Part shown: piece by piece, positions 37,369 through 47,087 of the stretch
How positions within the stretch are numbered: the first letter of the stretch is position 1
How the letters are laid out: each line of letters begins with the position of its first letter
Source: JACRDG01 sp963760985
GTDB taxonomy: Bacteria > Desulfobacterota > Desulfomonilia > Desulfomonilales > Desulfomonilaceae
NCBI GenBank assembly: GCA_963760985.1
Contig: CAVXFM010000015.1
Span: 310,001 to 374,000, forward strand
Direction of reading: 5' to 3'
Length of the DNA: 64,000 nucleotides
Position numbers and translations under genes: made by a program
Notes under the pieces: model-generated
What the model was told of the DNA's origin: nothing
The model's input: only the letters and a program-made list of their open reading frames with translations
Database searches by the model: none

Positions 37369-37493
37369 GCTCAGTATTCGCACTCTCTTCGAGTTAATTT
37401 TGTTCGTTCATCAATTCGGCACATACGGCCCTGGACAAAAGACCGGGCGACCGCATCCGGCGGGCTCACTCCTCGCCAAGCAACGAAATTACC

Positions 37494-37850
37494 CTAAGCT
37501 TCAAGATACTGCAACATCTTGTCCACGGCCTCTTGCGCGCCCAAAGCACTTCTCCGAGCCACTTTGTGAAGATCCTTTATCGGATTCATCGCTGGCGGAA
37601 ATTCTTTGGTGAGCTGATCGTCTGTGACTGTCTCCACGACTTCGCCTTGCGAGTTGCGAATGTGAAATTCGTAAGTACTTGAGCCCTTGATCTCGTTGAA
37701 CCTTTCGGTCAGTATGGGAGGGCAGTCCGGAAATGACTACTGAAAAACTTTTTCCTCGCCTGTCCGCTCCCATGGGATATCCCCATGGAGAATTCTCTCT
37801 ATGAGTTTGTACACTACCTTTGACAGCTTGGCAAAATTTTCGGACGACAT
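37494..37850 (-). pseudogene. Small hypothetical protein interrupted by in-frame TAG
   Basis: From ATG 37850 the frame reads MSSENFAKLSKVVYKLIERI and ends at codon 38 with TAG (37739-37737), but stays open after it in the same frame through FNEIKGSSTYEFHIRNSQGE and DLHKVARRSALGAQEAVDKM to a stop at 37494. The two halves read as one 118-residue helical/beta protein, so the TAG is probably a substitution, an error, or a readthrough codon. No family was recognised. The 3' half also contains shadow frames that should be ignored. Confidence 0.5.
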
Positions 37851-37886
37851 GCTCTCACCCATCTATCCGAATCTTGACCTTTGAAT

Positions 37887-38867
37887 CTAGATCAGGTCTC
37901 CAAAATCGGGAATACTGAAATGGAGGGTTGCTTTTGCGCCGACCATGAAAAGAGCTCTCCGGAAATTGAAGTCCCAATCGTCCTCCCCCGCAAATTGTCC
38001 CGAAGTGTACCACCAACGATTGGCTGCTATCCCATTGGCTGAAAGAACATTCATTTTACCGAAGACGGACATGTCTCCATCCAAACCCTGCTGCAGGAGA
38101 TCGGTCGCGTGCAGCGAATAATCGATAAAAATCTCACAGAAGTACGCACGGCCCAAGTCTGCTGTGCCTCTTAAGACTCCATTGGCGTAAATCATGTGTT
38201 GCATGGCTTGGCCGGAAAGGCCGGGGAACCCCATGGCCCCGAGCCTTAATCCGCGGTACGTGGCCATGAGTCCCACCAGCGGAATGTACGAATTGACCGT
38301 GAAGTTGCCCGCGTCCGTCGGGAGATACAGATTTCCCCTTTGCGGTACTTCTATGATCGGTGAGCGGTAACTGGTTTGCCAGTTGTCCCACCGGAAACCG
38401 ACCAACGTTGAGTAATTTTCTGTCAGGGTATAAGCCCACATGGCTTCGGCTGTGCCCCAGGAAGTTTTGGCGTGCCATCGTCTGTTCCCCCTGATCCTCA
38501 GATTCGGCCTCAGAAGCAGCTCACGGCCCAAAGAAGTCGCAGGTATCGACCAAGAGCCTGACAACGAAATCACCCCAAGGTTTCCTAGGCAGATCGGAAG
38601 GTTAGCTCCCATAACAAATGAACGGTAATCATAGTCATATTTTGCGACCGCCACGGTAAAGACGCCCTCGAGAGGCCTGACCGTTTCGTACCTGGTCGTT
38701 CTTGCATCGGTTACCCAACCGCCATAAAGCGACAGGGTTCCCACTCTGGCACCGCACATTTGTCCGGAGTTTTGACCATAGCCCGGTGGAACCAGCTGAG
38801 CTGAAGCGCCGGATGAAACGGTAGCCAAAGCGAGTACCATCACCATGCCCACAACATACCTTTTCAT
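37887..38867 (-). CDS. Putative outer-membrane beta-barrel protein
   Basis: The 326-residue protein has a signal peptide (MVMVLALATVSSGASA) and then alternating beta strands typical of outer-membrane porin-like proteins, such as GTLSLYGGWVTDARTTRY, SFVMGANLPICLGNLGVISL, and a strand-like terminus KATLHFSIPDF before GDLI. GAGGATGTGACC precedes the ATG at 38867. Substrate and family are unknown; a phenol/toluene-degradation MetA-pathway type transporter (the FadL/DUF3187-like group) is possible. Confidence 0.7.
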   Translation of the reverse strand: MKRYVVGMVMVLALATVSSGASAQLVPPGYGQNSGQMCGARVGTLSLYGGWVTDARTTRYETVRPLEGVFTVAVAKYDYDYRSFVMGANLPICLGNLGVISLSGSWSIPATSLGRELLLRPNLRIRGNRRWHAKTSWGTAEAMWAYTLTENYSTLVGFRWDNWQTSYRSPIIEVPQRGNLYLPTDAGNFTVNSYIPLVGLMATYRGLRLGAMGFPGLSGQAMQHMIYANGVLRGTADLGRAYFCEIFIDYSLHATDLLQQGLDGDMSVFGKMNVLSANGIAANRWWYTSGQFAGEDDWDFNFRRALFMVGAKATLHFSIPDFGDLI

Positions 38868-39017
38868 GGTCACATCCTCACCAAAATGAAATATTACACA
38901 AATGCCTCTCACGATCTTACAGAGCAAGCTCTAGGTCAATCCATTTCTTATCCTTTACCTTTTGGTCACGAGAGAATTTCGCGCCATGAAGCAGTTTCGC
39001 GTGTGCGCTGCCTCATA

Positions 39018-39156
39018 CTGATTCGCTTTTCCATGAATAAGATCGCAGAGCGGGAATTTTGCTGAGCGAAGTGATGGGACTGTTCTGCGTCGTCCGTACC
39101 CAAGGAGATCCCCGGTCTGAAGGTCCAATCTGGTTGTAAATCGAAAAGCGAATCGG
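39018..39156. repeat. MITE-like repeat with terminal inverted repeats, copy 3
   Basis: The ends CTGATTCGCTTTTC (39018-39031) and GAAAAGCGAATCGG (39143-39156) are inverted copies with one mismatch, enclosing the core GCTGAGCGAAGTGATGGGAC (39061-39080) followed by CGTCGTCCGTACC. The 139-bp size and inverted ends resemble a miniature inverted-repeat element. No clear target-site duplication was seen. Confidence 0.75.
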
Positions 39157-39168
39157 AATTACACGCAA

Positions 39169-39657
39169 TCACTGCGTGGGCCATGCCTTGATCTTTGCGA
39201 TGTCCGGTTCGGGAAATTTCCAGAATTCCGCAGCATCGAGCACGGTCTTCTTGTACTCACGGGTGGGCCAGATGTCGCGTCGGCCTCTCCGGTTGGCCGT
39301 GGCCAGGTACAGCCACGCGAAGACTGCCTTGCCGTCGCTGTCGCGGCGCACAGGTACGCGTTTATCCCCTCGGGAATAGAAGTACGGATGCCCTTCCTTG
39401 TGGTCAAACGCCTTGAGCAGCAATTCTTCGATCTCGATGAGAAGCCCGCGGATGACCGAACCTTCTTTGTGCTCCAGGTTGGCCGCGCCCCCTGCCCAGG
39501 TTCTGGCATAGTAAGTCCACACGTAATCGTATCCCTCCACGGTGGCAGGTGTGGCATCTACGACCAAAGACGAATCGTATCCGTTCGCTTCCAACCAGGA
39601 ACGAATATCCGAGCGGTTCATGTTGGAACCGTACACAAATACAAAGTCAGTGCCCAT
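39169..39657 (-). CDS. Gamma-glutamylcyclotransferase-fold protein
   Basis: The 162-residue protein begins MGTDFVFVYGSNMNRSDI, with the YGSN substrate-loop motif of the GGCT/AIG2 superfamily. These enzymes cyclise gamma-glutamyl peptides to 5-oxoproline. A DLEHKEGSVIRGLL-like stretch (AANLEHKEGSVIRGLLIEI) contains the beta strands and acidic region of the fold. It lies directly downstream of the CoA ligase and the hyuAB genes on the minus strand, whose proteins are homologous to 5-oxoprolinases; that makes a pathway link attractive but unproven. Confidence 0.85.
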   Translation of the reverse strand: MGTDFVFVYGSNMNRSDIRSWLEANGYDSSLVVDATPATVEGYDYVWTYYARTWAGGAANLEHKEGSVIRGLLIEIEELLLKAFDHKEGHPYFYSRGDKRVPVRRDSDGKAVFAWLYLATANRRGRRDIWPTREYKKTVLDAAEFWKFPEPDIAKIKAWPTQ

Positions 39658-39658
39658 G

Positions 39659-41071
39659 TCAGATCTCCGATCCGGAATGTCTCGGAATTATGTCATAAAA
39701 ATGAGTGCATAGGCGGAAGACCTTCTTACAAAACCCCCAGGGTCTGTCGGTCTTTATGCACAGTGAACATGCCTTATGCCTGCTCAATCTTCGCCGCGTA
39801 TCGAACACACGTTTGGTCTTGCGTTCACTCCTGGGGAGCGCGGCATAGTCGACGATCTCTACCTCCGGGGTGACGAGGATCTTCTTCCGCAGCATTTGCC
39901 GCAAATGCTCGGCCAGCCGGGCGTCATTGGCAGAATCACCGTTCAGACCTCGCTCTACCCGGATGAGCATGAAATCCTTGCCCTCGCGGCGCTCCAGCAC
40001 CACCTGGTATTCGCTGGCTATCCCTTCCGCCTGGCTGAGCACGCTGTCAATCTGCCCTGGATACACGTTGACCGCGCGTATGATAAACATGTCGTCAGAT
40101 CTGCCCAATATGCGGTCGTGTCGGGGGATAAGGCGACCGCACGCACAGGTACCGGGCTTGAGCGCGGTAAGGTCTCGGGTGCGGTACCTGATCAGGGGCA
40201 CGGCCTCTTTGCGCAAGGTGGTGACCACCATCTCGCCTACTTCACCTTCCGGGACCGGTTCCAGGGTATCAGGATCCAGGATCTCAAGGATATAGTAATC
40301 TGCCCAATAGTGCATGCCATCGTGCGCGGTACACTCCAGGCCTGTTCCCGGACCGTACAGCTCGGTCATGCCGGGAATGTCGTACATGTCCGAAAGACCC
40401 AGCAGGTCCTGTATCCTCGCGCGCATGGCATCCGACGAGCGTTCGGAACCGTAGATGATCTTCTTGAGCGCCAATTTGTTGCGCAGGCCGCGGCGTTCCA
40501 CTTCTTCCGCAAGCAACAATCCCATGGACGCGGTGCAGCACATCACCGTGCTCTGGAAATCCAGAAGGAACTCCATCTGCATGTCCAGGTTACCAGGCCC
40601 CGCGGGAACAGCCAAGGCTCCGAATTTCTCGCACCCGAGCTGAAACCCCACGCCCGCGGTCCACACACCGTATCCCACGCAGATCTGCACGCGATCGTCC
40701 ACGGTCAGGTCAGCCATCTCGTAGCAGCGTGCAAAGAAATACGCCCAGTCATCCACATCCTTCTGCGTGTAGCAGAGGACCTTGCGCTTGCCTGTGGTGC
40801 CTGAAGACGCGTGCACGCGCACCACCTCGCTCATGGGCACGCTCAGGAGCGGAAAGGGATACCCGTCGGCAAGATCTTTGGAAGTGGTAAAAGGGAGTCG
40901 GCCCAGGTCGTTCAGGGTACGGATGTCTTCCGGCTTGACTCCGGCCGCGGTCAACTTATCGCGATATACCGCGGACCCGTGGTACGCGTGGTTCACGGTC
41001 CATTGCAGGCCGTTGAGCTGCAAGGCTGCCAGTTCGTCCTTTGACGCATACGTCGGCATAAATGTTTTCAT
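39659..41071 (-). CDS. Phenylacetate-CoA ligase family enzyme (PaaK-like)
   Basis: This adenylate-forming ligase starts at the ATG at 41071 (GGAGTTG upstream). It shows RVHASSGTTGKRKVLCYTQ (P-loop), YGSERSSDAMR, IPGMTELYGPGTGLECTAHDG and RYRTRDLTAL, and ends with the LPRSERKTKRVFD motif. PaaK-like enzymes activate aryl or arylalkyl carboxylates as CoA esters. After VFD the reading continues about 40 residues longer than usual. A one-base deletion near 39795 would give an ending at 39774, which is a more normal length of about 430. The substrate is unknown. The gene lies after hyuB, within about 100 bases. Confidence 0.88.
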   Translation of the reverse strand: MKTFMPTYASKDELAALQLNGLQWTVNHAYHGSAVYRDKLTAAGVKPEDIRTLNDLGRLPFTTSKDLADGYPFPLLSVPMSEVVRVHASSGTTGKRKVLCYTQKDVDDWAYFFARCYEMADLTVDDRVQICVGYGVWTAGVGFQLGCEKFGALAVPAGPGNLDMQMEFLLDFQSTVMCCTASMGLLLAEEVERRGLRNKLALKKIIYGSERSSDAMRARIQDLLGLSDMYDIPGMTELYGPGTGLECTAHDGMHYWADYYILEILDPDTLEPVPEGEVGEMVVTTLRKEAVPLIRYRTRDLTALKPGTCACGRLIPRHDRILGRSDDMFIIRAVNVYPGQIDSVLSQAEGIASEYQVVLERREGKDFMLIRVERGLNGDSANDARLAEHLRQMLRKKILVTPEVEIVDYAALPRSERKTKRVFDTRRRLSRHKACSLCIKTDRPWGFCKKVFRLCTHFYDIIPRHSGSEI

Positions 41072-41167
41072 GGAACAACTCCGCGAGAAAAACCGGCAAG
41101 GGCTCCCTCACCTCGATCCGATAACGGGGCCCGGCAAGATCTTTTGCGCAGCAACGCTCGTCTTGTC

Positions 41168-42921
41168 TCACCCCTCCGGGACCTGTCGGGACGAGCGGAG
41201 CCTCTCGGTTTCTTCTTCAAGCACCGTGAAGGTATGGGGATCCACAACGACGCCATAGTCACGCCGAGCGGATTCCCGCGAGATGATACCGTTCCGGACC
41301 TCTTGAGCCACCTTGTCCTTGGAACGCAGAAACGGATCGCCGTACCCGCCACCGCCACCGGCCTCTTGGGAGTACACCGTCCCTTTGGGCACATTCTCCA
41401 CAAGGTCTTTGGTGGTGCAGAGATAGGTCCGGCCGTCCGGATAGGTAAGCTCGATCTTGTTCAGGGTGCCGTCCATGCCGTGCTGCACACCGCGGGCCGG
41501 TTCCACGTCCCCGTCGCCGAAGGTGACCACCTTGGTCTTGTCCGACCCGATGATGAACTCGGTCTGTACGCCGAGCCCCCCTCGCCATTGTCCGGGACCG
41601 GCCGAGTCCGGCCAGTACTCATGCTTGACGAGCAGATGCGGGGTTTGCTGCTCGAACATCTCGTAATCCTGATCCAGCACGCCGCCGGACGCGTCGATCA
41701 TGCCGATGTGATCGTACCCGTCTACCCCTTCGATCGCGCCGGACCCGCCTTTCAAGGCCATGAAACCAATGTCCACGTACGGGGTGTTTCTTGCGCGGGT
41801 CAATGCCGGTGGTGAGCGAACAGAGCAGCTCGTTCCATTCGGCAGTGACGCGGCCGGGAATGACCGGTCCCAGGGCCCGCATAATGGCATCGGCATTGTT
41901 GGGGCACAGGTGGTTACCGTACGCAGTCGCGGCAGGATACGCGGCATTGAGGATGGTCCCTTCCGGGATAATGATCTTGAGCGGCCTCACCATGCCGTCA
42001 TTATGCGGCATGTCCGGATTTACCATCTGAAGAAACGTCAGAGTGGTCGCGGACGCGCTCGAGGTGTACGTCCCGTTGACAAACCCGGGGGTTTGCGCAT
42101 CGGTTTCCGAATAGTCAAACGTGATTTGCTCGTCTTCCACGGTAATCTTCACGCGGAATCTTGTACGTGGACCCGGGATTTTTCCCGTCGAAATAGCAGG
42201 TGGATACGCCGCGATAGACGCCATTGGGAATAGTGCGAATCTCTGCGCGCATCATCTTTTCGGTGGAGTCGAACAGGTATTCTTTGTGAGTTTCAAACGC
42301 GTCCAATCCGTACCGCTCGATGATGTGCAACAATCCCCGCTCGCCCACTACGCAGGAGCCGATCTCCGCGCGCATGTCCTCCTGCACGATGTCGAGCCGA
42401 ATATTGGCAAAAATCAAGTCCCACACATCTTTGCGCAATCGCCCTTTCTCATAGACCTTGACCGGGGGGATGCGCAGGGCTTCCTGCCAGACCTCGGTGG
42501 CATTGGGATTGTATCCTCCCTGAACCGCACCGCCGATATCTGCTTGGTGCCCCTTGCATGCGGCCCAGCCGACGAGCGTGTTCTCGTAAAACATCGGCTT
42601 GTACACAGCCACATCATTGTTTCGGTTGCCCATGGAAAACACGTCGTTATGAAAAATGACATCGCCGGGATAGATCTCGTCGCCAAAGTATTTGACGATA
42701 TATTCGCACACAGGTCCGAGCGAAAACGAAAGGATGGGGAGATTCTCCGTCTGTTCGAGCATCTTTCCCTTCGCGTCGTACAGTCCGGTGACAAAGTCCT
42801 TGGCTTCGCAGAGAATCGGAGATCGCGTCGTCTTGGTAAGCGCAATGCTCATCTCTTCGGTAATGGACTTGAGGCGACGCTGCAGTATGGAGACGAGAAC
42901 CTTGTCGATCTCCTGACTCAT
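41168..42921 (-). pseudogene. Hydantoinase B/acetophenone carboxylase-type subunit, two frameshifts
   Basis: The corrected reading is about 583 residues. It begins MSQEIDKVLVSILQRRLKSI and has the HyuB signatures TRSPILCEAKDFVTGLYD, GDVIFHNDVFSMGNRNNDVAVYKP, ACKGHQADIGG, then YFDGKNPGSTYKFRVKITVE, LCPNNADAIMRALGPVIPGR, and GGGGGYGDPF. Extra bases break the frame at about 42155 (KIPREDY instead of FRVKITVE) and 41793 (RKKHPVRG instead of RKNTPYVDIG). This subunit pairs with HyuA in ATP-dependent amide hydrolysis or ketone carboxylation. Its start overlaps the hyuA stop (ATGA). Confidence 0.9.
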
Positions 42922-45023
42922 ACGAGGATTCTCCTTTTTACTTCGTCTTCGCGGTCCTTCAGGTACATGGTAAAACTGCCGTACCTATCCGTACACACGT
43001 TGAATTCCCGCGTGACAAACGTCGTGGTATTGACTTGTTCCACGATCGCGGGACCTTCGATACAGTTGCCGAACTGGAGACGCAGCCCGTCAAATACCGG
43101 CACGTGTCGGAATTCTCGTTCACTGGGGAGGTACACCTGCCGGTCCTTCTTGTACGCGCGGGACGGATCTTCTCCCGCATACTCCTGTCCCTGAAATTTC
43201 GGCTTTTCCGTACCACCTACGCACACGAGCCGCATGTTGATCAGCTCCACTGCGGTTCCCTGATCCTCGAGCGAATACCCGTAAAGCCTATTGTGAGCCG
43301 GATGAAATCTCTTGGACATGGTGTCGATGTCAAACCGATCCACTTCCGACGCGGTAACAAAGACCTCTACCTCGTGGTACTGTTTGACGTACCTGAGATC
43401 CAGCGAATACCGGTATTCAATGTCCGATTCGTTGATGCCCTCGGATAACAGAAGTTGCTTTCCTTCCTTTTTCATTTGGTCAAAGAGCCGACCGAATACC
43501 TGGGGATCCGCGTCCCGCAACAACGTGGCGTACGTCCGGACGTAGTTGTGCTTCAGGTCGGACATGAGCATGCCGGCAGCGCAAAAGATCGAAGATTCCC
43601 TTGGCACGATGAGCACAGGATTCTCCAGTTCCCGTGCAATCATACACGCGTGATTGGGGCCTGCGCCTCCTGCCACGACAAGGGGAAAATCTCGGGGGTC
43701 CTGGCCGTGTTGGACAGCGACTTCACGCACGGCCGCTGCCATGTTCACAGTGATGACCTTGTACATGCCCGCGGCAGCCTCGTATATGTCGTACCCCATC
43801 GGTTTGGCGATTTTTTCTTCAATCGCCTTTGCTGCCCGGTGCGGATACAGAGGCATCCTGCCACCCGCGAAGAAATCCGGATCCAGATATCCCAACACCA
43901 GATCCGCATCCGTACACGTCGGGTCTTCTCCCTGCAATCCATAGCACGCGGGCCCGGGATCCGAGGACGCGCTCTGTGGGCCCATCCTCAGGAGTCCGCC
44001 CTCGTCGATCCATCCGATGGAGCCTCCCCCCGCGCCAATAGTGACCACGTTGAGCATGGGCAGAGCCAGGCGCAGGCGGTTAATCTCCCCCACATTGGTG
44101 GTAAAGGGCGTGGCATCCTTGATCAGGGCACAATCAAAGGATGTGCCTCCCATGTCCATGGTGATGCAGTCCCGGTAGTCTTGAATGCCCGCGTACACGA
44201 TTCCCGCGACCGGACCTCCTGCAGGACCGGAAAGCAAGGTCGTGGCTGCATGGTCCATGGCAAACTTCGGAGAAATCACGCCGCCGTTTGACTGCATGAT
44301 AAGGAGAATGTGGGGAAACCCTGCGTCGCCCAGCTTCCTTACGAGGCTTTCCAGATATCTCTTGAGAATGGGTCCCACGTATGCGTTGAGCACAGTGGTG
44401 GAAACGCGATCATAGAATCTGATCGACGGTAACACCCGCGTGGATTCGCAGGTGTACGCCTCAGGCATCAGCTCGCGGACCAGGCAACCGGCCTGCCGTT
44501 CATGGTCCGGGTTCGCGAAGGAGTTCATGAAACAGATGGCCACTGCCTGAACGCCTTGTTGCTTGAAGATTTCCGTCTGCGCCCTGACCTCATCCACATT
44601 CAGGGGCACGATTTCTTTTCCCGCGTAGTCCAGACGACCCGGGATCGGCAGCCGAAGATTACGAGGAACCAGAGGATCCACATTGGTATAACGATTGTTG
44701 TACTGTTCCTCGCGTATGCCTCTCCGCATCTCCAGTGCATCTCTCACACCCGCGGTGGTAAGAAGTCCTGTCTTGGCCCCGCGATAGGTGAGAACCGCGT
44801 TGGTCGTTACCGTAGTGCCATGAACGATGACATCCACTACTTCGAGAAAGCCCTTCAAAGTCAGTCCCTCATCCTGGGCCATCTCGTTGATCCCCTGCAT
44901 GGTCGCCACAGAAGGATCTCGGGGCGTAGAAAGCACCTTGTACGTGCGGAATTGCCCGTCCGGCCTGGTGAGCAGAAAGTCCGTGAAGGTACCTCCTACA
45001 TCGATGCCGATCTTGTAGTTCAT
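42918..45023 (-). CDS. Hydantoinase A/acetophenone carboxylase-type subunit
   Basis: The 701-residue protein starts MNYKIGIDVGGTFTDFLLT, the ATPase phosphate motif of the hydantoinase A/oxoprolinase family. Others: GTTVTTNAVLTYRGAKTGLLTT, FDCALI with MDMGGTSFDCAL (acidic), GPAGGPVAG, PGPACYG and VVAGGAGPNHACMIA. The family includes N-methylhydantoinase, 5-oxoprolinase and acetone/acetophenone carboxylase alpha subunits. A GAGG site precedes the chosen ATG at 45023. It overlaps hyuB by 4 bases. The substrate cannot be assigned. Confidence 0.93.
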   Translation of the reverse strand: MNYKIGIDVGGTFTDFLLTRPDGQFRTYKVLSTPRDPSVATMQGINEMAQDEGLTLKGFLEVVDVIVHGTTVTTNAVLTYRGAKTGLLTTAGVRDALEMRRGIREEQYNNRYTNVDPLVPRNLRLPIPGRLDYAGKEIVPLNVDEVRAQTEIFKQQGVQAVAICFMNSFANPDHERQAGCLVRELMPEAYTCESTRVLPSIRFYDRVSTTVLNAYVGPILKRYLESLVRKLGDAGFPHILLIMQSNGGVISPKFAMDHAATTLLSGPAGGPVAGIVYAGIQDYRDCITMDMGGTSFDCALIKDATPFTTNVGEINRLRLALPMLNVVTIGAGGGSIGWIDEGGLLRMGPQSASSDPGPACYGLQGEDPTCTDADLVLGYLDPDFFAGGRMPLYPHRAAKAIEEKIAKPMGYDIYEAAAGMYKVITVNMAAAVREVAVQHGQDPRDFPLVVAGGAGPNHACMIARELENPVLIVPRESSIFCAAGMLMSDLKHNYVRTYATLLRDADPQVFGRLFDQMKKEGKQLLLSEGINESDIEYRYSLDLRYVKQYHEVEVFVTASEVDRFDIDTMSKRFHPAHNRLYGYSLEDQGTAVELINMRLVCVGGTEKPKFQGQEYAGEDPSRAYKKDRQVYLPSEREFRHVPVFDGLRLQFGNCIEGPAIVEQVNTTTFVTREFNVCTDRYGSFTMYLKDREDEVKRRILV

Positions 45024-45222
45024 AGCTGCCTCGTCCGATGTGGAGAAAAGAGTTCCGGCTGTGTATACATGCATCAACAAGAGGCAAAATAGTAGAACGC
45101 AGCCGTCTTCTTGTCAATGTCGAAGCAGCCTGTCAACCGAGGGCTCATCGCTCTGAGAGCTCCTGTCTCACGCCCGTTACCACGGGATTCCGCGACACAG
45201 ATATTCCCCCCGGGAACGCGCC

Positions 45223-45618
45223 TCACATGGGGAGCACCTTGACCAGCGCCCGCCTCGTCCGAGGCCCGTCGAATTCGCAAAAAAAGACCCCTTGCCAGGT
45301 GCCGAGCACGAGAGCGCCCTCTGAAATGATGATGTTGATCGAACTTCCCATGAGTGAAGCTTTGATATGCGCGTCAGCATTTCCCTCACTGTGGCGATAT
45401 CCTCCCTTATGGGGGATCAGGTGTGAGAGGCTGGTATTGATGTCTTCCACGACCGCGGGGTCCGCGGCTTCGTTGATCGTGACACCGGCAGTCGTGTGGG
45501 GAACATATACGATGGCAATGCCGTCTTTTACTTGGTTCCGTGTAATCACGTCCCGGACACGATCGGTGATGTCCACAAATTGAATCCGAGACATGGTCTT
45601 AATCTGCACTACTTCCAT
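45223..45618 (-). CDS. yjbQ: YjbQ family protein (UPF0047), secondary thiamine-phosphate synthase type
   Basis: The 131-residue protein has the family core: IAIVYVPHTTAGVTINEAADPAVVEDI, then HSEGNADAHIKASLMGSS, with conserved histidines (PHTTA, HSEGNADAH) that bind metal. The Escherichia coli homologue can synthesise thiamine phosphate weakly, so the physiological role is uncertain. Its start overlaps the ftsY end by about 10 bases, so the two are likely co-translated. Confidence 0.92.
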   Translation of the reverse strand: MEVVQIKTMSRIQFVDITDRVRDVITRNQVKDGIAIVYVPHTTAGVTINEAADPAVVEDINTSLSHLIPHKGGYRHSEGNADAHIKASLMGSSINIIISEGALVLGTWQGVFFCEFDGPRTRRALVKVLPM

Positions 45619-46793
45619 GTACCCTTCTCCGCGGAAAAAAACAGCGCATCTACAAACTCAGTCGCGTTGAAATCGCGCAAATCGTCCCTTTTTTCACCAA
45701 CCCCGACGTACCGCACCGGAAAACCAAGCTCATTGGATATGCCCACAATGACTCCTCCCTTGGCAGTGCCGTCCAACTTGGTGAGTGCGATACCCGTGAC
45801 GGGTATTGCCTCATTAAACGTCTTGGCCTGAAGAATCGCGTTCTGCCCCATGGACGAATCGATTACCAGGAGCGTTTCGTGCGGCGCACCGGGAATCTTC
45901 TTTGCCAAAGTGCGTTTCACCTTCTTCAGCTCTTCCACGAGCGGGACCCTCGTGTGAAGACGTCCGGCAGTGTCCACGAGCACCAGCTCCATGTTATCCT
46001 TCAGGGCCCTTTCCATGGCTTCGTACGCCACGGAAGACGGATCTGCCTTGTCCTTGCCCTTGACCACCGGACACCCGATCCGTTCAGCCCAAATCTCGAG
46101 CTGATCGACCGCGGCAGCTCTAAAAGTATCGCCGGCTGCCAGCAAGACCTTTCTTCCCGCGTCCACGTGCCGTGCGGCTATCTTCGCGATGGTAGTCGTC
46201 TTCCCCGAACCGTTCACTCCTACGACCATTACCACAAACGGCTCGGAACCATACCCGACTCGCAAAGGAGACTCCACTCTCACGAGAATCTCCCTGATCC
46301 CTTCCTTGATGTGTCGGACCAGGGCTTCGGGATTGTCCACCTCGCGACGCTTCACTCTTTCGCTGAGCCCCTCGAGAATCGTGTACGCGGTCTTCACGCC
46401 TATGTCAGCTCTGACCAGCATCTCTTCGAGTCGGCCGAGCATCTGATCGTCGATCTGTCTCTTGCCCAGAAAGACCCCATCCAGACTCTGGAGAAACTTG
46501 CTTCGCGTCTTGGTCAGCCCTGTCTGGAGCTTGAAGAAACTTTGCTTCTCCTCCAAGGCTGGCTCCGGGCTTTGCTCCGGCTCTGGCTCGGGCTCCAGCT
46601 CGGGTGGGAATACAGGCTCTGGCTCGGGTTCAGGGAGAGTCTCGGCTGCCGCGTCAAGACTGCTCGCCGTCTCAGTGTCCACAGGCTCTTCGATCGCTTC
46701 GGGCACCGGCTGATGCTCCGGTTCGATCTCTGATGCATCCTTACCGAAAAGGCGTTTAAAAAATCCCCGTTTTATTGGTTTGTCCTCACTCAT
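45609..46793 (-). CDS. ftsY: Signal recognition particle receptor FtsY
   Basis: The 394-residue GTPase docks SRP-ribosome complexes at the membrane. It has an acidic, Glu/Pro-rich N-terminal A domain (about residues 20-85), then the N domain and the GTPase G domain with GVNGSGKTTTIAKIAARH (G1), AGDTFRAAAVDQL, DTAGRLHTRVPLVEELKKV (G3), TKLDGTAKGGVIVG (G4) and RYVGVGEKRDDLRDF. The ATG at 46793 is preferred over a GTG three codons earlier. The downstream yjbQ gene overlaps. Confidence 0.96.
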   Translation of the reverse strand: MSEDKPIKRGFFKRLFGKDASEIEPEHQPVPEAIEEPVDTETASSLDAAAETLPEPEPEPVFPPELEPEPEPEQSPEPALEEKQSFFKLQTGLTKTRSKFLQSLDGVFLGKRQIDDQMLGRLEEMLVRADIGVKTAYTILEGLSERVKRREVDNPEALVRHIKEGIREILVRVESPLRVGYGSEPFVVMVVGVNGSGKTTTIAKIAARHVDAGRKVLLAAGDTFRAAAVDQLEIWAERIGCPVVKGKDKADPSSVAYEAMERALKDNMELVLVDTAGRLHTRVPLVEELKKVKRTLAKKIPGAPHETLLVIDSSMGQNAILQAKTFNEAIPVTGIALTKLDGTAKGGVIVGISNELGFPVRYVGVGEKRDDLRDFNATEFVDALFFSAEKGTWK

Positions 46794-47087
46794 GTTGCGC
46801 ACTCTTTCATGAAAACGAATGCCAAGAGGATACCACCTTCGCGCTCAGCAATCCATCTCCTCCGGCAAGCAAGAGAGACTCGCAGCACCGGGGGCAGACC
46901 GCAGAGGACTGGACCTCCCGTGTGGGACCGAGGCGTGGCACGCTTGGTTCCGGCGAATTCTTGCCGGAGTCTACCAAGGCCGACTGCGCGGGTCAAAAGA
47001 AATTACTTCATGTAATTTCTCGAAAATCTCTTGAACTTATTGCTAATATGGCTTTATAATCGTTTTATAGCCCAACGGAGGTGTCTC

